A stretch of DNA of 51,282 bases, from positions 1 through 51,282 of the forward strand of contig NZ_JADILU010000012.1 of NCBI RefSeq assembly GCF_015319355.1, given 5' to 3'. Below, one piece after another: positions 35,143 to 44,170 of this stretch (position 1 is the stretch's first letter; every line of letters begins with the position of its first letter). The translations under genes and the position numbers were made by a program. This DNA is from Psychroserpens luteus. Its GTDB lineage: Bacteria; Bacteroidota; Bacteroidia; Flavobacteriales; Flavobacteriaceae. The notes under the pieces were generated by a model. It worked only from the letters and a program-made list of their open reading frames with translations. It did no database searches and had not been told where the DNA came from.

Positions 35143-35400
35143 ATGGAAAAAAGACACTTAAGAAAAGAACGTATAGGAATTGTTACTAGTAACAAAATGC
35201 AGAAATCAATTGTGGTTGCTGAAGTTAAAAAAGTAAAACACCCTATGTACGGAAAGTTCGTTTTGAAAACAAAGAAATATGTTGCTCATGACGAAACAAA
35301 CGATTGCAACATTGGAGATACTGTAAAGATCATGGAAACACGACCTTTAAGTAAATCTAAATGTTGGAGATTAGTAGAAATAATTGAAAGAGCGAAGTAA
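35143..35400 (+). CDS. rpsQ: 30S ribosomal protein S17
   Basis: 85 residues, OB-fold: [39 protein letters not shown], and [20 protein letters not shown]. It binds the 5' domain of 16S rRNA early in assembly. It ends 2 bp before rplN, so translation is probably coupled. Confidence 0.97.
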   Translation: MEKRHLRKERIGIVTSNKMQKSIVVAEVKKVKHPMYGKFVLKTKKYVAHDETNDCNIGDTVKIMETRPLSKSKCWRLVEIIERAK

Positions 35401-35402
35401 TT

Positions 35403-35771
35403 ATGGTACAACAAGAATCAAGATTAAAAGTAGCTGATAACACTGGAGCAAAGGAAGTTTTAACTATCCGTGTTCTAGGTGGAACAAAAAGAAGATACGC
35501 TTCTATTGGAGATAAAATTGTTGTCTCAGTAAAAGATGCTACTCCTAATGGAAACATTAAAAAAGGAGCAGTATCAACAGCAGTAGTTGTCCGTACTAAA
35601 AAAGAAGTGAGACGTCCAGACGGATCTTATATTAGATTTGACGATAATGCTTGTGTACTTTTAAACCCAACGGGTGAAATGAGAGGAACACGTGTATTTG
35701 GACCAGTAGCTAGAGAACTTCGTGATAAACAATTCATGAAAATTGTATCATTAGCACCAGAAGTGCTTTAA
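35403..35771 (+). CDS. rplN: 50S ribosomal protein L14
   Basis: 122 residues with the L14 signature ([56 protein letters not shown]). It forms an intersubunit bridge with L19 and 16S rRNA helix 14. Its TAA overlaps by 1 nt (TAATG) the ATG of the first possible rplX start. Confidence 0.98.
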   Translation: MVQQESRLKVADNTGAKEVLTIRVLGGTKRRYASIGDKIVVSVKDATPNGNIKKGAVSTAVVVRTKKEVRRPDGSYIRFDDNACVLLNPTGEMRGTRVFGPVARELRDKQFMKIVSLAPEVL

Positions 35772-36094
35772 TGACTAATAAAATGACAAAGTTTAAAATT
35801 AAATCAGGAGATACAGTAAGAGTGATAGCTGGAGACCATAAAGGTACAGAAGGTAATGTTCTTAAAGTATTAAAGGATAAAAACAAAGCCATTATTGAAG
35901 GCGTGAACATGGTTAAGAAACATACTAAACCAAGTGCACAAAGTCCTCAAGGTGGAATTGTAGAAAAAGAAGCACCAATGCATATTTCTAATTTATCATT
36001 GTTAACATCGAAAGGTGAAGCAACAAGAGTAGGTTACAAAATGGAAGGTGATAAGAAAGTAAGATTTTCAACAAAATCAAATGAAGTAATATAG
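35771..36094 (+). CDS. rplX: 50S ribosomal protein L24
   Basis: 107 residues if started at ATG 35771 (overlapping the rplN stop), or 103 residues from ATG 35783 ([10 protein letters not shown]), which is the usual family N-terminus; both are plausible. KOW motif [20 protein letters not shown], then [25 protein letters not shown]. It is an assembly-initiating 23S rRNA binder near the tunnel exit. Confidence 0.95.
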   Translation: MTNKMTKFKIKSGDTVRVIAGDHKGTEGNVLKVLKDKNKAIIEGVNMVKKHTKPSAQSPQGGIVEKEAPMHISNLSLLTSKGEATRVGYKMEGDKKVRFSTKSNEVI

Positions 36095-36096
36095 TT

Positions 36097-36648
36097 ATGA
36101 CTTATATTCCAAGATTAAAACAAGAGTACAAGGACAAAGTAGTTTCTGCTCTTACAGAAGAATTCGGATATAAAAACGTAATGCAAGTTCCTAAACTTGA
36201 AAAGATAGTAATATCTAAAGGTGTTGGAGCTGCTGTTGCTGATAAAAAATTAATTGATCATGCAATTGATGAATTAACAATGATATCTGGTCAAAAAGCT
36301 GTTGCTACATTATCTAAAAAGGATGTTGCATCTTTCAAATTACGTAAAGGTATGCCAATTGGTGTAAGAGTGACGTTAAGAGGAGAACAGATGTATGAGT
36401 TTTTAGATCGTTTAGTAACTTCTGCGTTACCACGAGTTAGAGATTTCAACGGTATTAAAGCTAAAGGTTTTGATGGTAGAGGAAATTATAACTTAGGTGT
36501 TGTTGAACAAATTATCTTCCCGGAAATAAATATTGATAAAATCAATAAAATCTCTGGTATGGATATTACTTTTGTAACATCTGCACCTACAGATAAAGAA
36601 GCAAAATCGTTATTAACTGAAATGGGTTTACCTTTTCAAAAGAACTAA
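36097..36648 (+). CDS. rplE: 50S ribosomal protein L5
   Basis: 183 residues. It has [58 protein letters not shown] and the [15 protein letters not shown] end. It binds 5S rRNA with L18 and contacts P-site tRNA. It starts 2 bp after rplX. Confidence 0.98.
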   Translation: MTYIPRLKQEYKDKVVSALTEEFGYKNVMQVPKLEKIVISKGVGAAVADKKLIDHAIDELTMISGQKAVATLSKKDVASFKLRKGMPIGVRVTLRGEQMYEFLDRLVTSALPRVRDFNGIKAKGFDGRGNYNLGVVEQIIFPEINIDKINKISGMDITFVTSAPTDKEAKSLLTEMGLPFQKN

Positions 36649-36651
36649 GAT

Positions 36652-36921
36652 ATGGCTAAAGAATCAATGAAAGCCCGTGAGGTAAAAAGAGCAAAAACAG
36701 TAGCTAAATATGCTGAGAAACGTAAAGCTTTGAAAGAAGCTGGCGATTACGAAGGATTACAAAAGTTACCAAAAAATGCTTCACCAGTTAGAATGCACAA
36801 TAGATGTAAACTAACAGGTAGACCAAAAGGGTACATGAGAACTTTCGGTCTTTCACGTGTTACATTTCGTGAAATGGCAAACCAAGGTTTGATACCAGGT
36901 GTTAGAAAAGCATCTTGGTAA
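36652..36921 (+). CDS. rpsN: 30S ribosomal protein S14, zinc-free type
   Basis: 89 residues of the long C-minus form: [20 protein letters not shown], then [20 protein letters not shown] and [19 protein letters not shown]. Only one Cys is present, so the CxxC zinc knuckle of the short S14Z form is absent. A 100-bp structured spacer follows before rpsH. Confidence 0.97.
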   Translation: MAKESMKAREVKRAKTVAKYAEKRKALKEAGDYEGLQKLPKNASPVRMHNRCKLTGRPKGYMRTFGLSRVTFREMANQGLIPGVRKASW

Positions 36922-37021
36922 ACTAAATCGTTTAAGACGATTTTAAAAAAATTATAAATTGGTTTTAGGTTCGATTCCGAAGAAACGGAAGTTCGAAAAC
37001 CATTACCGCAAATTGATATAA
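36922..37021 (+). promoter_or_regulatory. Structured leader before rpsH (S8), candidate autoregulatory site
   Basis: Two hairpins fill this spacer. AAATCGT/ACGATTT (36925-36931, 36937-36943) comes first. A long arm follows: TGGTTTT (36960-36966) pairs with AAAACCA (36996-37002) and encloses TTCCG/CGGAA (36975-36979, 36986-36990) with an internal loop. No TAnnTTTG box or U-tract terminator is obvious. Its position just before the S8 gene suggests, by inference, a ribosomal protein binding site. Confidence 0.45.
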
Positions 37022-37420
37022 ATGAATACAGATCCAATTGCTGATTTCTTAACAAGAATCAGAAATGCAGTGAAAGCCAACCACAGAGTGGTGGAAATTC
37101 CGGCATCAAACTTAAAGAAAGAGATGACTAAAATATTATTCGATCAAGGATATATTTTAAGTTATAAATTCGACGATTCTAGTGTACAAGGAACAATTAA
37201 GATTGCTTTGAAGTATAATAAAGAAACTAAAGAATCGGTTATCAGAAAAATTCAAAGAATCAGTACACCAGGTTTACGTAAGTATGCTGGCGCAAATGAA
37301 ATGCCAAGGATCCTTAATGGTTTAGGTATTGCTATTGTTTCTACATCTAAGGGTGTAATTACAGGTAAGCAAGCGCAAAGAGAAAATGTAGGTGGTGAAG
37401 TATTGTGTTACGTTTACTAA
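37022..37420 (+). CDS. rpsH: 30S ribosomal protein S8
   Basis: 132 residues: MNTDPIADFLTRIRNAVKAN, then RISTPGLRKYAGANEMPRIL and the C-terminal GIAIVSTSKGVITGKQAQRE..GGEVLCYVY. It is a primary binder of the 16S central domain. In E. coli S8 represses the spc operon by binding mRNA, which makes the hairpins upstream of this gene noteworthy. Confidence 0.98.
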   Translation: MNTDPIADFLTRIRNAVKANHRVVEIPASNLKKEMTKILFDQGYILSYKFDDSSVQGTIKIALKYNKETKESVIRKIQRISTPGLRKYAGANEMPRILNGLGIAIVSTSKGVITGKQAQRENVGGEVLCYVY

Positions 37421-37437
37421 TTTAAAGCAGAAAGAAC

Positions 37438-37980
37438 ATGTCAAGAATAGGAAATAATCCAGTAGCAATTGTAGAAGGTGTTACAGTTGATGTTAAAGAT
37501 AGCGTAGTTACAGTAAAAGGTAAATTAGGTGAATTAACACAATCATACGATACTGTTGAAATTAAAGTTGAAGACGGAAACGTACTTGTAACAAGATCAG
37601 CAGATAATAAAGAGCATAAAGCAAAACATGGTTTATACAGATCTTTAATGAATAATATGATTGAAGGTGTATCTAAAGGATGGACTAAACAATTAGAACT
37701 TGTTGGTGTAGGTTATAGAGCATCTAATCAAGGTCAAAAATTAGATTTGGCTCTTGGTTTCTCTCACAATATTGTTTTAGATATTGCACCAGAGGTTAAC
37801 ATTGAAACCATTTCAGAAAAAGGTAAAAACCCAATAATAAAATTAACATCTCACGATAAACAATTAGTTGGACAAGTCGCTGCGAAAATTCGCGGATTTA
37901 GACCACCAGAGCCTTACAAAGGTAAAGGTGTCAAGTTTGTTGGTGAAGAATTAAGAAGAAAAGCAGGTAAATCAGCTTAA
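37438..37980 (+). CDS. rplF: 50S ribosomal protein L6
   Basis: 180 residues, two L6 repeats: [19 protein letters not shown] with [15 protein letters not shown], then [20 protein letters not shown] and [20 protein letters not shown]. It lies near the factor-binding stalk base. It starts 17 bp after rpsH. Confidence 0.98.
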   Translation: MSRIGNNPVAIVEGVTVDVKDSVVTVKGKLGELTQSYDTVEIKVEDGNVLVTRSADNKEHKAKHGLYRSLMNNMIEGVSKGWTKQLELVGVGYRASNQGQKLDLALGFSHNIVLDIAPEVNIETISEKGKNPIIKLTSHDKQLVGQVAAKIRGFRPPEPYKGKGVKFVGEELRRKAGKSA

Positions 37981-37990
37981 AAAATTAGTT

Positions 37991-38347
37991 ATGGCATTAA
38001 CAAAGAACGAAAAAAGACTAAGAATAAAAAGCAGAATCCGTAAGGTTGTTTCTGGTACAGAAGCAAGACCTAGATTAGCTGTTTTTAGAAGTAATAAAGA
38101 AATCTATGCTCAAGTTGTAGATGATGTAACAGGTAAGACTTTAGCTGCAGCATCTTCTAGAGATAAAGATGTAGCTTCTACAAAAGGAAATAAAACAGAA
38201 ACAGCTACCTTAGTTGGTAAAACTGTTGCTGAGAGAGCAATTAAAGCTGGTATCAATACTATTTCTTTTGATAGAGGTGGATACCAATATCACGGAAGAG
38301 TAAAATCATTAGCTGAAGGCGCAAGAGAAGGCGGACTTAAATTTTAA
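37991..38347 (+). CDS. rplR: 50S ribosomal protein L18
   Basis: 118 residues: [41 protein letters not shown], and the C-terminal [20 protein letters not shown]. It is a 5S rRNA-binding protein. It lies 10 bp after rplF and 6 bp before rpsE. Confidence 0.98.
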   Translation: MALTKNEKRLRIKSRIRKVVSGTEARPRLAVFRSNKEIYAQVVDDVTGKTLAAASSRDKDVASTKGNKTETATLVGKTVAERAIKAGINTISFDRGGYQYHGRVKSLAEGAREGGLKF

Positions 38348-38353
38348 GACACT

Positions 38354-38878
38354 ATGTATCAAAAATATAAAAACGCAGAACTAGTTAAACCAAGTGGAAT
38401 TGATCTTAAAGATCGTTTAGTTGGTGTTCAAAGAGTTACTAAAGTAACAAAAGGTGGTAGAGCTTTTGGTTTTTCAGCGATCGTAGTGGTTGGTGATGAA
38501 GCTGGAGTTGTAGGACATGGTTTAGGGAAATCTAAAGATGTAGCGACTGCAATTGCAAAAGCTATTGAAGATGCTAAGAAAAATTTAGTAAGAATTCCTA
38601 TTATTAAAGGAACCTTACCACATGAACAAAAAGGTAAATTTGGTGGAGCAAGAGTAAATATTATTCCTGCTGCTCCTGGTACAGGTGTAATTGCTGGTGG
38701 AGCTGTGAGAACAGTTTTAGAAGCAGTTGGTATTCATGATGTATTATCAAAATCTCAAGGGTCTTCTAACCCTCATAATGTAGTAAAAGCAACTTTTGAT
38801 GCTTTATTACAATTAAGAGATGCAAGAACAATTGCAAAGGATAGAGGTGTTTCTCTTGAAAAAGTATTTAACGGTTAA
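38354..38878 (+). CDS. rpsE: 30S ribosomal protein S5
   Basis: 174 residues. Double-stranded RNA-binding-like N-terminal domain [20 protein letters not shown] with the loop [20 protein letters not shown] (where E. coli spectinomycin-resistance changes fall), and the C-terminal domain [22 protein letters not shown]. It contributes to decoding accuracy and mRNA unwinding. Confidence 0.98.
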   Translation: MYQKYKNAELVKPSGIDLKDRLVGVQRVTKVTKGGRAFGFSAIVVVGDEAGVVGHGLGKSKDVATAIAKAIEDAKKNLVRIPIIKGTLPHEQKGKFGGARVNIIPAAPGTGVIAGGAVRTVLEAVGIHDVLSKSQGSSNPHNVVKATFDALLQLRDARTIAKDRGVSLEKVFNG

Positions 38879-38889
38879 TCAATAGGACG

Positions 38890-39072
38890 ATGGCAAAGAT
38901 TAAAGTAACAAAAGTAAAAAGCGCAATAAATCGTACGCTAAACCAAAAGAGAATTTTAGAATCTCTTGGGTTGAATAAAATTGGTCAAACCAAATTGCAC
39001 GATGCGTCTCCAAGTATTCTTGGGATGGTAAGTAAAGTTTCACATTTAGTTTCTGTTGAAGAAACAAAATAA
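38890..39072 (+). CDS. rpmD: 50S ribosomal protein L30
   Basis: 60 residues: MAKIKVTKVKSAINRTLNQK, then LESLGLNKIGQTKLHDASPS and a short C-terminal helix. Normal bacterial L30 size. It lies between rpsE (11 bp) and rplO (9 bp), the canonical order. Confidence 0.96.
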   Translation: MAKIKVTKVKSAINRTLNQKRILESLGLNKIGQTKLHDASPSILGMVSKVSHLVSVEETK

Positions 39073-39081
39073 TAAGATACA

Positions 39082-39534
39082 ATGAACTTAAGTAATTTAA
39101 AACCAGCAGAAGGTTCTGTAAAGAATCAAGGTAAAAGAATAGGTAGAGGACAAGGTTCTGGAAAAGGTGGTACTGCAACACGTGGTCACAAAGGAGCAAA
39201 ATCTCGTTCAGGTTATTCTAAAAAATTAGGTTTCGAAGGTGGTCAAATGCCACTTCAAAGAAGAGTTCCTAAATTTGGATTTACAAATATTAACCGCGTA
39301 GAATATCAAGGTGTAAACTTAGATAAATTGCAAGAGTTAGTAGATAACAAGAAAATAAAGGATGCAGTTGATTTTCAAACTCTAGTTGATCTAGGTTTGG
39401 CGGGAAAGAATGAAGTAGTAAAAATTCTTGGTCGTGGTGAATTAAAATCAAAATTAACAGTAACTGCTCATAAATTTACTGCTTCAGCAAAAGCTGCAAT
39501 CGAAGCTGCAGGTGGAGAAGCGGTAACTTTATAA
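39082..39534 (+). CDS. rplO: 50S ribosomal protein L15
   Basis: 150 residues: [20 protein letters not shown], the Gly-rich [20 protein letters not shown] segment, then [19 protein letters not shown]. It is an assembly hub of the 50S central protuberance. It ends 13 bp before secY. Confidence 0.98.
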   Translation: MNLSNLKPAEGSVKNQGKRIGRGQGSGKGGTATRGHKGAKSRSGYSKKLGFEGGQMPLQRRVPKFGFTNINRVEYQGVNLDKLQELVDNKKIKDAVDFQTLVDLGLAGKNEVVKILGRGELKSKLTVTAHKFTASAKAAIEAAGGEAVTL

Positions 39535-39547
39535 GAACACTTTTAGT

Positions 39548-40903
39548 ATGAAAATAATAGATACATTAAAAAATGTTTGGAAAATAACCGAACTAAAAGA
39601 TAGAATCATTCTTACGCTTGGTCTTCTTTTAGTGTACCGTTTTGGTGCTCAGGTTGTTTTACCAGGTATTGATGCAACTCAACTTGGTGGTTTAGCTACA
39701 GGTACAGATGGAGGTATATTAGGAATTCTTAATATGTTTACTGGTGGTGCTTTTGCTAACGCTTCAGTTTTTGCACTTGGTATTATGCCATACATTTCGG
39801 CTTCTATTGTAGTACAGTTAATGGGAATCGCTATTCCGTATCTACAGAAATTACAAAAAGAAGGAGCGAGTGGACAAAAGAAGATTACACAAATCACACG
39901 TTGGTTGACAATCATCATATGTTTATTCCAAGCACCAGGTTATTTGGCTAGTTTACAGCCTGCATTTGGTATTCCTTCTTCTGCATTTTTGTTAGGAACA
40001 GGACCTCAATTTTACATCTCTTCAGTAATTATATTAGTTACAGGATGTATTTTTGCAATGTGGTTAGGAGAAAAGATTACAGATAAAGGTATTGGTAATG
40101 GTATATCATTATTAATTATGGTAGGAATTATTGCTACTTTACCACAATCATTTATTCAAAATGCTGCATCTCGTTTAGATGGAGGAGGAAATGGTGGTTT
40201 AATGATGATCTTAATTGAACTTGTAGTTTGGTTTGTAATTATATTAGCTTCTATTATGTTAGTAATGGCTGTTCGTAAAATTGCTGTACAATATGCAAGA
40301 CGTACTGCTTCTGGTGGATATGAGAAAAACGTATTTGGAGGAAACAGACAGTTCTTACCATTAAAATTGAACGCTTCTGGTGTAATGCCAATTATCTTTG
40401 CTCAAGCTATTATGTTTGTACCTAGTTTAATTGGAAAATCTATGGGTTCTTCAAGTGAAGTTGGTCAATGGATGCAAGCGCAGTTTAACGATCCTTTCGG
40501 ATTGTGGTATAATGTGTTGTTTGCTTTCTTAATCATTGTCTTTACATATTTCTATACTGCGATTACTGTTCCTACGAACAAAATGGCAGATGATTTAAAA
40601 AGAAGTGGTGGTTTTATTCCAGGTATTAGACCAGGAACAGAAACATCTGAGTATTTAGATAAAATAATGTCTCAAATAACATTACCTGGTTCTATCTTTT
40701 TAGCGCTTATTGCTGTGTTCCCAGCTATTATAGTTAAAATTATGGGTGTTCAAGGTGGTTGGGCATTATTCTTTGGTGGCACATCGCTACTAATTATGGT
40801 TGGAGTTGCAATAGACACGATGCAGCAAATTAATTCATACTTGTTGAATAAACATTATGATGGTTTGATGAAGACTGGTAAAAACAGAAAAGCAGTAGCT
40901 TAA
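39548..40903 (+). CDS. secY: Preprotein translocase subunit SecY
   Basis: 451 residues with 10 predicted transmembrane helices. Family signatures are LLLVYRFGAQVVLPGIDATQ (TM1), GIMPYISASIVVQLM (TM2), and the cytoplasmic loops KKNPFGGNR-like EKNVFGGNRQFLPLKLN and RSGGFIPGIRPGTETSEYLD. It is the channel of the Sec translocon in the inner membrane. map and adk, which often follow in other phyla, are absent; infA is next. Confidence 0.98.
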   Translation: MKIIDTLKNVWKITELKDRIILTLGLLLVYRFGAQVVLPGIDATQLGGLATGTDGGILGILNMFTGGAFANASVFALGIMPYISASIVVQLMGIAIPYLQKLQKEGASGQKKITQITRWLTIIICLFQAPGYLASLQPAFGIPSSAFLLGTGPQFYISSVIILVTGCIFAMWLGEKITDKGIGNGISLLIMVGIIATLPQSFIQNAASRLDGGGNGGLMMILIELVVWFVIILASIMLVMAVRKIAVQYARRTASGGYEKNVFGGNRQFLPLKLNASGVMPIIFAQAIMFVPSLIGKSMGSSSEVGQWMQAQFNDPFGLWYNVLFAFLIIVFTYFYTAITVPTNKMADDLKRSGGFIPGIRPGTETSEYLDKIMSQITLPGSIFLALIAVFPAIIVKIMGVQGGWALFFGGTSLLIMVGVAIDTMQQINSYLLNKHYDGLMKTGKNRKAVA

Positions 40904-40921
40904 TGTAATACTAATTTAGAG

Positions 40922-40974
40922 TTTAATCTACGTTATAAATTTTGGGCAAGGTAATTGCTTAAGCTTAGATTAAA
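40922..40974 (+). promoter_or_regulatory. Inverted repeat in the secY-infA spacer
   Basis: TTTAATCTA (40922-40930) and TAGATTAAA (40966-40974) form a perfect 9-bp inverted repeat. It encloses about 35 nt that contain the palindrome GCTTAAGC (within 40957-40964). It ends 16 nt before the infA start. It could be a leader structure or an mRNA processing site. Confidence 0.35.
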
Positions 40975-40990
40975 TACTATAATATATAAT

Positions 40991-41206
40991 ATGGCAAAAC
41001 AAGCAGCAATAGAACAAGACGGATCAATCATTGAAGCATTATCAAATGCGATGTTCCGAGTTGAACTAGAAAACGGTCACATTGTGACAGCACACATTTC
41101 GGGTAAAATGCGTATGCATTACATTAAATTGTTACCTGGAGATAAAGTGAAATTAGAAATGAGTCCTTATGATTTAAGTAAGGCTCGCATAACTTATAGA
41201 TACTAA
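40991..41206 (+). CDS. infA: Translation initiation factor IF-1
   Basis: 71 residues from ATG 40991; an upstream in-frame start at 40955 falls in the inverted repeat and adds 12 non-family residues. It is a single S1/OB-fold: [60 protein letters not shown]. It blocks the A site during initiation. It lies 8 bp before rpmJ. Confidence 0.97.
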   Translation: MAKQAAIEQDGSIIEALSNAMFRVELENGHIVTAHISGKMRMHYIKLLPGDKVKLEMSPYDLSKARITYRY

Positions 41207-41214
41207 TTAATACG

Positions 41215-41331
41215 ATGAAAGTAAGAGCATCAGTTAAAAAAAGAAGTGCCGACTGTAAATTAGTCCGCAGAAAAGGGAGACTTTACGTCATTAACAAAAA
41301 GAATCCTAGATTCAAACAAAGACAAGGGTAA
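41215..41331 (+). CDS. rpmJ: 50S ribosomal protein L36, zinc-free type
   Basis: A 38-residue gene found by direct translation: [20 protein letters not shown], then [18 protein letters not shown], stop TAA 41329-41331. Only Cys14 remains of the CxxC...CxxxxH zinc ribbon of classical L36, so this is a C-minus form and is unlikely to bind zinc. It ends 2 bp before rpsM. Size and position (infA-rpmJ-rpsM) are canonical. Confidence 0.96.
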   Translation: MKVRASVKKRSADCKLVRRKGRLYVINKKNPRFKQRQG

Positions 41332-41333
41332 TT

Positions 41334-41708
41334 ATGGCAAGAATTGCAGGTGTAGACATACCAAAACAGAAAAGAGGAGTGATCTCTTTAACTTATATCT
41401 ACGGAGTAGGTAGAAGTAGAGCAGTAGAAATTTTAGCAGCAGCTAAAGTAGACGAAAGCATCAAAGTACAAGATTGGACAGATGATCAAATTGGAGCAAT
41501 CCGTGACGCTGTAGGAACTTTTACTATTGAAGGTGAATTACGTTCTGAAACACAATTAAACATTAAGCGATTAATGGATATTGGATGTTACAGAGGTATT
41601 CGTCATAGAGCTGGACTTCCATTAAGAGGTCAAAGAACAAAAAACAACTCTAGAACTAGAAAAGGTAGAAGAAAAACTGTTGCTAACAAGAAGAAAGCAA
41701 CTAAATAA
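41334..41708 (+). CDS. rpsM: 30S ribosomal protein S13
   Basis: 124 residues: [40 protein letters not shown] (helix-turn-helix-like), and the basic tail [20 protein letters not shown] that reaches P-site tRNA. It is a 30S head protein in bridges B1a/B1b. A 100-bp repeat-bearing spacer follows before rpsK. Confidence 0.98.
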   Translation: MARIAGVDIPKQKRGVISLTYIYGVGRSRAVEILAAAKVDESIKVQDWTDDQIGAIRDAVGTFTIEGELRSETQLNIKRLMDIGCYRGIRHRAGLPLRGQRTKNNSRTRKGRRKTVANKKKATK

Positions 41709-41711
41709 GAA

Positions 41712-41804
41712 ATAGTCTTTAGTCTTTAGACGTTGGAAAGAATCTGTTTGAAATTTAACGGTTTAGGATTCTAGCGACTATAAACTAATACTAAAAACTA
41801 AAAA
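41712..41804. repeat. AGTCTTT repeat and nested inverted repeats, rpsM-rpsK spacer
   Basis: AGTCTTT occurs twice in tandem (41714-41727). ATAGTC (41712-41717) pairs with GACTAT (41776-41781), and inside it AGAATC (41739-41744) pairs with GATTCT (41767-41772). The right flank GACTATAAACTAATACTAAA resembles the tract before rpsG. It is probably the same family of intergenic element inserted at two joints of the cluster. Confidence 0.5.
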
Positions 41805-41808
41805 TAAT

Positions 41809-42192
41809 ATGGCAAAGTCAAGTACTAAAAAACGTAAAGTTATAGTAGACGCTGTTGGAGAGGCTCATATTGCAGCATCTTTTAACAACATCCTTATTTC
41901 TTTAACAAACAAAAAAGGTGACGTTATTTCATGGTCATCAGCTGGTAAAATGGGATTCAGAGGTTCTAAAAAGAACACACCATATGCTGCTCAATTAGCT
42001 GCAGAAGATTGTGCAGGAGTAGCAAAAGAAGCTGGATTGAAGAAAGTGAAAGTTTACGTTAAAGGTCCAGGAAACGGTAGAGAATCTGCTATTAGATCTA
42101 TTCATAATGCAGGTATTGAAGTAACAGAAATTATTGATGTTACACCATTACCACATAATGGATGTCGTCCTCCTAAAAGAAGAAGAGTTTAA
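41809..42192 (+). CDS. rpsK: 30S ribosomal protein S11
   Basis: 127 residues: [61 protein letters not shown], and [18 protein letters not shown] at the C-terminus. It is a platform protein next to the mRNA exit. A 214-bp spacer with its own promoter-like box follows before rpsD. Confidence 0.98.
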   Translation: MAKSSTKKRKVIVDAVGEAHIAASFNNILISLTNKKGDVISWSSAGKMGFRGSKKNTPYAAQLAAEDCAGVAKEAGLKKVKVYVKGPGNGRESAIRSIHNAGIEVTEIIDVTPLPHNGCRPPKRRRV

Positions 42193-42213
42193 TCTGAATT
42201 AACTTTCAGGTAC

Positions 42214-42304
42214 TGCATAATTTTATTGTGCAATCTCAAAAATATTATGATAAACTAATATTAATGCATTTATGTATGATATTAGTTTATTTTGCATAAA
42301 TTTG
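42214..42304 (+). promoter_or_regulatory. Inverted repeats and -7 box before rpsD
   Basis: A hairpin TGCATAAT/ATTGTGCA (42214-42221, 42225-42232; one wobble) is followed by a perfect 12-bp inverted repeat ATAAACTAATAT (42250-42261) / ATATTAGTTTAT (42279-42290). Seven nt later comes TAAATTTG (42297-42304), an exact TAnnTTTG box. The inverted repeat covers the -33 region, where no clear TTG is present, so it may be an operator. Confidence 0.45.
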
Positions 42305-42406
42305 CAAACTGAAAAATAACAAACAAGTATCAACGAGAGATCAACGTTCGTCGAAGGATAAGATTAAGACCTTAATTCACAAACACTCTCTAAACAAAAT
42401 TTTAAA
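42305..42406 (+). promoter_or_regulatory. rpsD leader, candidate S4-binding leader
   Basis: About 100 nt of 5' UTR between the predicted promoter and the rpsD ATG. Potential pairings include GAGAG (about 42335) with CTCTC (about 42387) and AAGG with CCTT near 42354-42375. S4 leaders have been described for Flavobacteriia and related groups; I cannot run a covariance model, so assignment to such a family is inference. Confidence 0.35.
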
Positions 42407-43012
42407 ATGGCAAGATATACTGGTCCTAAAACTAAAATAGCCCGAAAATTCGGTGAAGCTATTTTTGGAGATGATAAAGCTTTCGAGAAAAGAAACTATC
42501 CTCCAGGTCAACATGGCGGAAACAAGCGTCGTGGAAAAAAATCTGAATACGCTATCCAGTTAATGGAAAAGCAAAAAGCAAAATATACTTATGGTATATT
42601 AGAAAAGCAATTCAGAAACATGTTCAAAAAAGCAACAGCTGCTCAAGGAATCACAGGTCAAGTTTTACTTCAACTTTGTGAATCTCGTTTAGATAACGTT
42701 GCATTTAGAATGGGATTATCTCCTTCTAGAAGTGGAGCAAGACAATTAGTGTCTCACAGACATATCACTGTAAATGGTGAAATCGTAAACATTCCTTCTT
42801 ACCAATTAAAAGCAGGAGATGTTGTAGCGGTTAGAGAGAAATCTAAATCATTAGAGTCTATTCAATCGTCATTGACTAACTCTAGCAATGTATTTGAGTG
42901 GATTACTTGGAACAACGATACAAAAAAAGGAACTTACGTTTCTATTCCTGAAAGAATCCAGATTCCAGAAAATATCAACGAACAGTACATCGTTGAACTT
43001 TATTCTAAATAA
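42407..43012 (+). CDS. rpsD: 30S ribosomal protein S4, zinc-free type
   Basis: 201 residues. N-terminal [20 protein letters not shown] without the CxxC zinc site, then [20 protein letters not shown], and an S4 RNA-binding domain around [20 protein letters not shown] and [20 protein letters not shown]. It is a primary 16S binder and in other bacteria autoregulates its operon. It precedes rpoA, as in many bacteria. Confidence 0.98.
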   Translation: MARYTGPKTKIARKFGEAIFGDDKAFEKRNYPPGQHGGNKRRGKKSEYAIQLMEKQKAKYTYGILEKQFRNMFKKATAAQGITGQVLLQLCESRLDNVAFRMGLSPSRSGARQLVSHRHITVNGEIVNIPSYQLKAGDVVAVREKSKSLESIQSSLTNSSNVFEWITWNNDTKKGTYVSIPERIQIPENINEQYIVELYSK

Positions 43013-43106
43013 TATATTAATTATATTGGTATTTAGCCAAAGGGTTTATTAGACTTCTTCAAACTTATAAATCGCGCAACTAAATAACAATCAAAATGAA
43101 GACAAT

Positions 43107-44099
43107 ATGGCAATATTAAATTTTCAGAAGCCTGACAAAGTAATCATGATTGATTCAACTGAGTTTGAAGGTAAATTTGAATTTAGACCTTTAGAACCAG
43201 GTTATGGATTAACAGTAGGTAATGCTTTAAGAAGAGTTTTATTATCTTCTTTAGAAGGTTTTGCAATTACATCAATAAGAGTAGAAGGCGTAGATCACGA
43301 ATTCTCAACAATAGCAGGTGTAGTTGAAGACGTTACAGAAATAATTTTGAACTTAAAGCAAGTAAACTTTAAACGTCAAATTGATGAAGTTGATAACGAA
43401 TCTGTTTCAATTTCTATCTCTGGACAAAATCAAATTACTGCAGGAGACTTCCAAAAGTTTATCTCAGGATTCCAAGTATTGAACAAAGACTTAGTGATTT
43501 GTAATTTAGATCCTAAAGTCAATATCAATATGGAAATCACTATTGAAAAAGGTAGAGGATATGTTCCTGCTGAAGAAAATAAAAAAGCTTCTGCACCAAT
43601 AGGAACAATCTTTACAGATTCAATTTACACTCCTATAACGAATGTAAAGTATAGTATTGAAAACTGGCGTGTTGAACAAAAGACTGATTTTGAAAAATTA
43701 GTTTTCGAAATTCAAACTGACGGTTCAATTGCACCAAAAGATGCTTTAACTGAAGCTGCTAAAATATTAATTCACCACTTCATGTTATTCTCTGATGAGC
43801 GTATCACTCTTGAAGCTGATGAAATTGCTCAAACAGAAACTTATGATGAAGAATCACTTCACATGAGACAACTATTGAAAACTAAATTAGTTGATATGGA
43901 TCTTTCTGTACGTGCATTAAACTGTTTAAAAGCTGCAGAAGTAGATACTCTAGGAGACTTAGTATCTTTCAACAAGAATGACTTGATGAAGTTCCGTAAC
44001 TTTGGTAAAAAATCTTTAACTGAGCTAGAAGAGCTTGTAAATGTTAAAGGTCTTAACTTCGGTATGGATTTAGCAAAATACAAATTAGATAAAGATTAA
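43107..44099 (+). CDS. rpoA: RNA polymerase alpha subunit
   Basis: 330 residues. The N-terminal dimerisation domain ([40 protein letters not shown]) extends to about residue 230. A linker follows, then the C-terminal DNA- and activator-binding domain ([40 protein letters not shown]). Full length. A 94-bp spacer separates it from rpsD. Confidence 0.98.
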   Translation: MAILNFQKPDKVIMIDSTEFEGKFEFRPLEPGYGLTVGNALRRVLLSSLEGFAITSIRVEGVDHEFSTIAGVVEDVTEIILNLKQVNFKRQIDEVDNESVSISISGQNQITAGDFQKFISGFQVLNKDLVICNLDPKVNINMEITIEKGRGYVPAEENKKASAPIGTIFTDSIYTPITNVKYSIENWRVEQKTDFEKLVFEIQTDGSIAPKDALTEAAKILIHHFMLFSDERITLEADEIAQTETYDEESLHMRQLLKTKLVDMDLSVRALNCLKAAEVDTLGDLVSFNKNDLMKFRNFGKKSLTELEELVNVKGLNFGMDLAKYKLDKD

Positions 44100-44170
44100 T
44101 TTTAAATTATAATAATCATATTTTGCTCCTCATTAATTGAGTTTGGAAGCAAGATGATAAATAGAAAGTC

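Noticed and set aside
36922-36950. AAATCGT/ACGATTT hairpin as a terminator after rpsN
   Set aside because: The stem is only 7 bp and is followed by an A-tract, not a T-tract, on the coding strand.
40904-40990. Loss of adk and map between secY and infA as unusual
   Set aside because: Their absence at this place is common in flavobacteria; no gene fragments remain in the spacer.
43096-43119. Short ORF (MKTIWQY) overlapping the rpoA start
   Set aside because: Eight codons in AT-rich DNA without a ribosome binding site; more likely chance than a regulatory upstream ORF.
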